Part shown: positions 61,427-64,000 of the stretch, piece after piece
How the letters are laid out: the number at the start of each line of letters is the position of its first letter
Position numbering within the stretch: the first letter of the stretch is position 1
From: Gp6-AA40 sp036274155
GTDB lineage: Bacteria > Acidobacteriota > Vicinamibacteria > Vicinamibacterales > UBA2999
Assembly: GCA_036274155.1 (NCBI GenBank)
Contig: DASUGH010000070.1
Coordinates: 1 to 64,000, forward strand
DNA length: 64,000 nt
Reading direction: 5' to 3'
The notes under the pieces: model-generated
Told to the model about the DNA's origin: nothing
The model's input: only the letters and a program-made list of their open reading frames with translations
Databases searched by the model: none
Made by a program: the position numbers and the translations under genes

Positions 61427-62416
61427 ATGGTAGTCGAACCGACGCTTCAGGGACTCTACTGCGACGCCGGCGGATTCCATATCGATCCCTGGCAGCCGGT
61501 GGCACGGGCCGTGATCACTCACGCGCACGCCGACCACCTGCGTGAGGGCTCCGGCAGCTATCTGTGCACCGAGCCGTCGCTTCCGTTCCTCAAACAGCGC
61601 CTGTCACCGAACGCCGCGATCTCGACACTGTCCTACGGCGACGAAGTCACGATTGGCGGTGTCCGCGTCTCGCTGCACCCCGCCGGCCACGTCCTGGGGT
61701 CCGCTCAAGTACGCATCGAGCATCGTGGGGAGGTCTGGGTGGTGTCTGGTGACTACAAGCGTACAGTCGATCCGACGTGCGCGCCGTTCGAGTCGATCAG
61801 ATGTCACACGTTTGTCACCGAAGCCACGTTCGGTCTGCCTGTCTTCCGATGGGATGAGACGTCGATGGTGGTGGCCGAGATCGTCGAATGGTGGGACGAA
61901 ATACGAACGGCGGGACGTCCTGCGGTTCTCTTTGCGTACGCGCTCGGCAAGGCGCAGCGAATCCTGGCGGAGCTCGCCTCGCACACGGATCGCGTGATCT
62001 ACGTCCACGGCGCGCTCGAAGATGTTCTGACCATCTATCGTGCCGCTGGTGTTCGACTTCCGCCGACACAGCGGGCCACCGAGAAGGCGCGGGGCAGCGC
62101 CTTTGCGGGAGAGCTCGTCGTGGCACCCGTCTCTGCGCGCGGAACGCTGTGGATGCGGCGCTTTGCCGGCCATTCGGCGGCCTTCGCGTCCGGCTGGATG
62201 CGCGTGCGCGGCGCGCGACGGCGACGTGCGTACGATCGCGGTTTCTGCCTGTCCGATCACGCCGACTGGGAGGCGCTGGTGCGAACCGTCGCGGACACTG
62301 GCGCAGAGCGTGTCTTCGTCACGCACGGTTACACGGAACCGCTGGCCCGGTATCTGTCGAGTCTCGGCATCGACGCGCACCCATGGCGGACCGGGTATCA
62401 GGGCGAGAGTGAATAG
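61427..62416 (+). CDS. Ligase-associated metallo-beta-lactamase exonuclease (Lig-Exo)
   Basis: 329 aa. Metallo-beta-lactamase/beta-CASP fold: THAHADHLREGSG (metal motif), HPAGHVLGSAQVRI, SGDYKRT, and late DHADW and THGY segments. Length and sequence match the DNA exonuclease found with ATP-dependent ligases in LhrC-type repair clusters, which trims 3' ends. The ligase gene lies tail to tail with a single base between stop codons. Neither the Lhr helicase nor the phosphoesterase partner is visible. Confidence 0.9.
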   Translation: MVVEPTLQGLYCDAGGFHIDPWQPVARAVITHAHADHLREGSGSYLCTEPSLPFLKQRLSPNAAISTLSYGDEVTIGGVRVSLHPAGHVLGSAQVRIEHRGEVWVVSGDYKRTVDPTCAPFESIRCHTFVTEATFGLPVFRWDETSMVVAEIVEWWDEIRTAGRPAVLFAYALGKAQRILAELASHTDRVIYVHGALEDVLTIYRAAGVRLPPTQRATEKARGSAFAGELVVAPVSARGTLWMRRFAGHSAAFASGWMRVRGARRRRAYDRGFCLSDHADWEALVRTVADTGAERVFVTHGYTEPLARYLSSLGIDAHPWRTGYQGESE

Positions 62417-62417
62417 C

Positions 62418-64000
62418 TCAAGCTCCCTCGGAGCGCACCATCCGCATCAATGTCTCCAGTGCGTCGGCTTCTTGCGCGGTCTTGTCGGTGCGCCAGCGCA
62501 GCATGCGCGGAAAACGCAACGCCACGCCCGACTTGTGACGCGTCGAGCGCGCGATCCGCTCGAAACCGAGCTCGAATACGTGCACCGGCTCGACGGCGCT
62601 CACAGGACCGAAACGGCTGATCGTATGACGCCGGATCCATCGATCGAGCTCGTCGATCTCGCGGTCGTTCAGGCCTGAATAGGCCTTGGCGATCGGGACG
62701 AGCTCGCCATCGTGCCAGACGCCGAACGTATAGTCGGTGAACAGGCTCGCGCGCCGTCCGCTGCCCGGCTGCGCATAGATCAATACCGCGTCGACGGTGA
62801 ACGGTTCGATCTTCCACTTCCACCAGTCAGCGCGCCGCCGGCCCGGGCGGTACGCCGACGACCATCGCTTGAGCATCACACCTTCGACATGATGCTCGCG
62901 TGCGGCCGATCGCAGTTTCGCGACGACGTCCCACGTCGGCGCATCGAGCTCGGCTGAGAGCTGGATCGGCGATGGCGGAGAGTCGCCGTCGCCTGTCACA
63001 GGAGAGCGGTCATTCAGCATCTGCACGAGGCGCGCCCGCCGATAGTGAAGTGGTTTCGAGCGGATGTCGTCGCCATTGTCTTCGAGCAGGTCGAAGACGA
63101 TGAAAGCGACTGGCACGGCGACGAGCGCCTCGCGGAGCTTGCGCTCGCGACCGATCCGGTGCTGCAGATCGCTGAACGGCCGCGGACGGCCGTCGCGCCA
63201 GGCCACCAGCTCGCCGTCGAGTACGGTTCCGCCCGGCAGGTGCTGCGCCGCGGATGCGACTTCGGGAAAGCGCCCGGTGATGAGCTCTTCCCCGCGCGAC
63301 CAGAGAAAGAGCTGGCCGCTCCGGTGGATGAGTTGAGCCCGAATGCCGTCCCACTTCCACTCGGCGAGCCAGTCACTGCAATCGCCGAGGACCTCGACGG
63401 GATCGGAGAGTGGCGAGGCCAGACAGAACGGATAGGGGCGCGAGGGCTCCTCGACACTGCTCTCGGGTCTCGTCAGCGCCAGGAAGCCGTCGTCGGAGGG
63501 CTCCCAGCCGCCCATCAGCCGGTGCTCGACCACGGCAGTGGGAAGCCCGGCGAGCTGAGCGACCGCACGTACGACGAGCGTGTGCGAGACGCCGACGCGA
63601 AACTCACCCGTCATCAGCTTGTTCAGGAGGAAGAGCTCGATCCGTGGCAGCCGCGACCACCAGGCGAGTACGCGGACCCGCTGTTCGGCTTCGGCCACGT
63701 CGCGGAGCGGTATCAACCGTTTCTCGATCCAGTCCTGGAGGGTCACTCCGGCGACCTGCTCGTCGAAGGAATCGACAGGCTCTTCGAAGAGCCGGCGCTG
63801 GGCCGCGGCAGCGCGCATCTCCGCAGCCTCTCTGAGCGCCCTGGCGTCGAGCGGCGGCGTCCGGCCGTCGACGAGAAGCGCAATCGTCTCCGCGTGGTCG
63901 CCAACGGCGCCGTACGATTCCTCGACGAGCCACGCCGGCAGTCTCGTCAGCTCCACGGTCCACAGATGGAGCGAACGCGCGGCGACCACACGTGCCAACC
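62418..64000 (-). CDS. ATP-dependent DNA ligase (5' end outside window)
   Basis: At least 526 residues of a bacterial LigB/LigC-type ATP-dependent ligase. Adenylylated lysine in motif I EWKWDGIRAQ (Lys codon 63354-63356), motif III-type VFDLLEDNG, motif IV EGVMLKRWSS and motif V ADWWKWK, then an OB-fold. The frame is still open at base 64000 and the first visible residues correspond to about position 50 of relatives (LPAWLVEESYGAVGDHAETIA), so the true start is beyond the window. Paired convergently with the Lig-Exo gene. Confidence 0.93.
   Translation of the reverse strand, partial: LARVVAARSLHLWTVELTRLPAWLVEESYGAVGDHAETIALLVDGRTPPLDARALREAAEMRAAAAQRRLFEEPVDSFDEQVAGVTLQDWIEKRLIPLRDVAEAEQRVRVLAWWSRLPRIELFLLNKLMTGEFRVGVSHTLVVRAVAQLAGLPTAVVEHRLMGGWEPSDDGFLALTRPESSVEEPSRPYPFCLASPLSDPVEVLGDCSDWLAEWKWDGIRAQLIHRSGQLFLWSRGEELITGRFPEVASAAQHLPGGTVLDGELVAWRDGRPRPFSDLQHRIGRERKLREALVAVPVAFIVFDLLEDNGDDIRSKPLHYRRARLVQMLNDRSPVTGDGDSPPSPIQLSAELDAPTWDVVAKLRSAAREHHVEGVMLKRWSSAYRPGRRRADWWKWKIEPFTVDAVLIYAQPGSGRRASLFTDYTFGVWHDGELVPIAKAYSGLNDREIDELDRWIRRHTISRFGPVSAVEPVHVFELGFERIARSTRHKSGVALRFPRMLRWRTDKTAQEADALETLMRMVRSEGA

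Overview
The window is a dense, high-GC (mid-60s % by eye) chromosomal segment of a free-living bacterium. The gene content and style point to an Acidobacteriota lineage, most likely Vicinamibacteria. Reasons: a secreted DUF1587/1592/1588/1585 cytochrome followed by DUF1552 and ankyrin genes, many exported hydrolases with Gly/Arg/Pro-rich inserts, a type III glutamine synthetase, frequent GTG/TTG starts, and intergenic DNA full of short hairpin repeats. This is inference from content; there is no rRNA or marker phylogeny here. No tRNA, rRNA, CRISPR array, prophage or intact insertion sequence was seen.

Layout. 0-5.1 kb: a truncated amidohydrolase, an M28 peptidase, then an FHA-GAF-PP2C phosphatase and a STAS protein (a partner-switching pair) separated by a 7-bp tandem array. 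5.1-9.7 kb: ApaG, a lipid-type ABC exporter, a TerB/DUF533 protein, a GYF_2-AIM24 protein and a 77-aa ORF enclosed by inverted 9-bp arrays. 9.7-12.4 kb: SDR-type threonine dehydrogenase, a quinone oxidoreductase, a GNAT protein. 12.4-16.4 kb: divergent glutamine synthetases of types I and III. 17-30 kb: a HEAT/DUF349 protein, a beta-helix protein, arginine decarboxylase, an orphan DNA methyltransferase, a sulfite-oxidase-type molybdoenzyme, a hotdog thioesterase, threonine synthase and oligoendopeptidase F. 30-32.5 kb: an ArsR-methyltransferase fusion with a clear promoter and operator, then ahcY and an intrinsic terminator. 32.7-40.5 kb: a VOC protein, a HEAGH membrane protein, a lytic transglycosylase, a quinoprotein with a C-terminal cupredoxin, a small secreted protein, and a tannase-family esterase with a cupin.

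40.8-46 kb is a tightly coupled operon: di-heme-type DUF1592 protein, Tat-exported DUF1552 protein, secreted ankyrin protein. 46-51 kb: a Tlc/ADP-ATP-translocase-like carrier, a secreted small protein, an ECF sigma factor with an unusual membrane partner carrying TolC-like coiled coils, a gene-fragment-rich gap, and a beta-lactamase-family hydrolase. 51-57 kb: a secreted protein with a duplicated CxxC domain, aspartate-semialdehyde dehydrogenase, two unknown proteins, a YbdL-type aminotransferase, an exported protein and an RRM protein. 57-64 kb: a large metallopeptidase/propeller/outer-membrane-barrel fusion, glutamyl-Q tRNA synthetase, and the Lig-Exo pair (metallo-beta-lactamase exonuclease and ATP-dependent DNA ligase, the latter running off the window).

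Metabolic links: asd, threonine synthase and threonine dehydrogenase cover parts of the aspartate/threonine route. ArsR-methyltransferase with ahcY handles the S-adenosylmethionine cycle, and the two GS genes handle ammonium assimilation. The most unusual non-coding signals are a dispersed hairpin family with a TGAA loop, short-period tandem arrays, and short copies of neighbouring genes lying in intergenic DNA.
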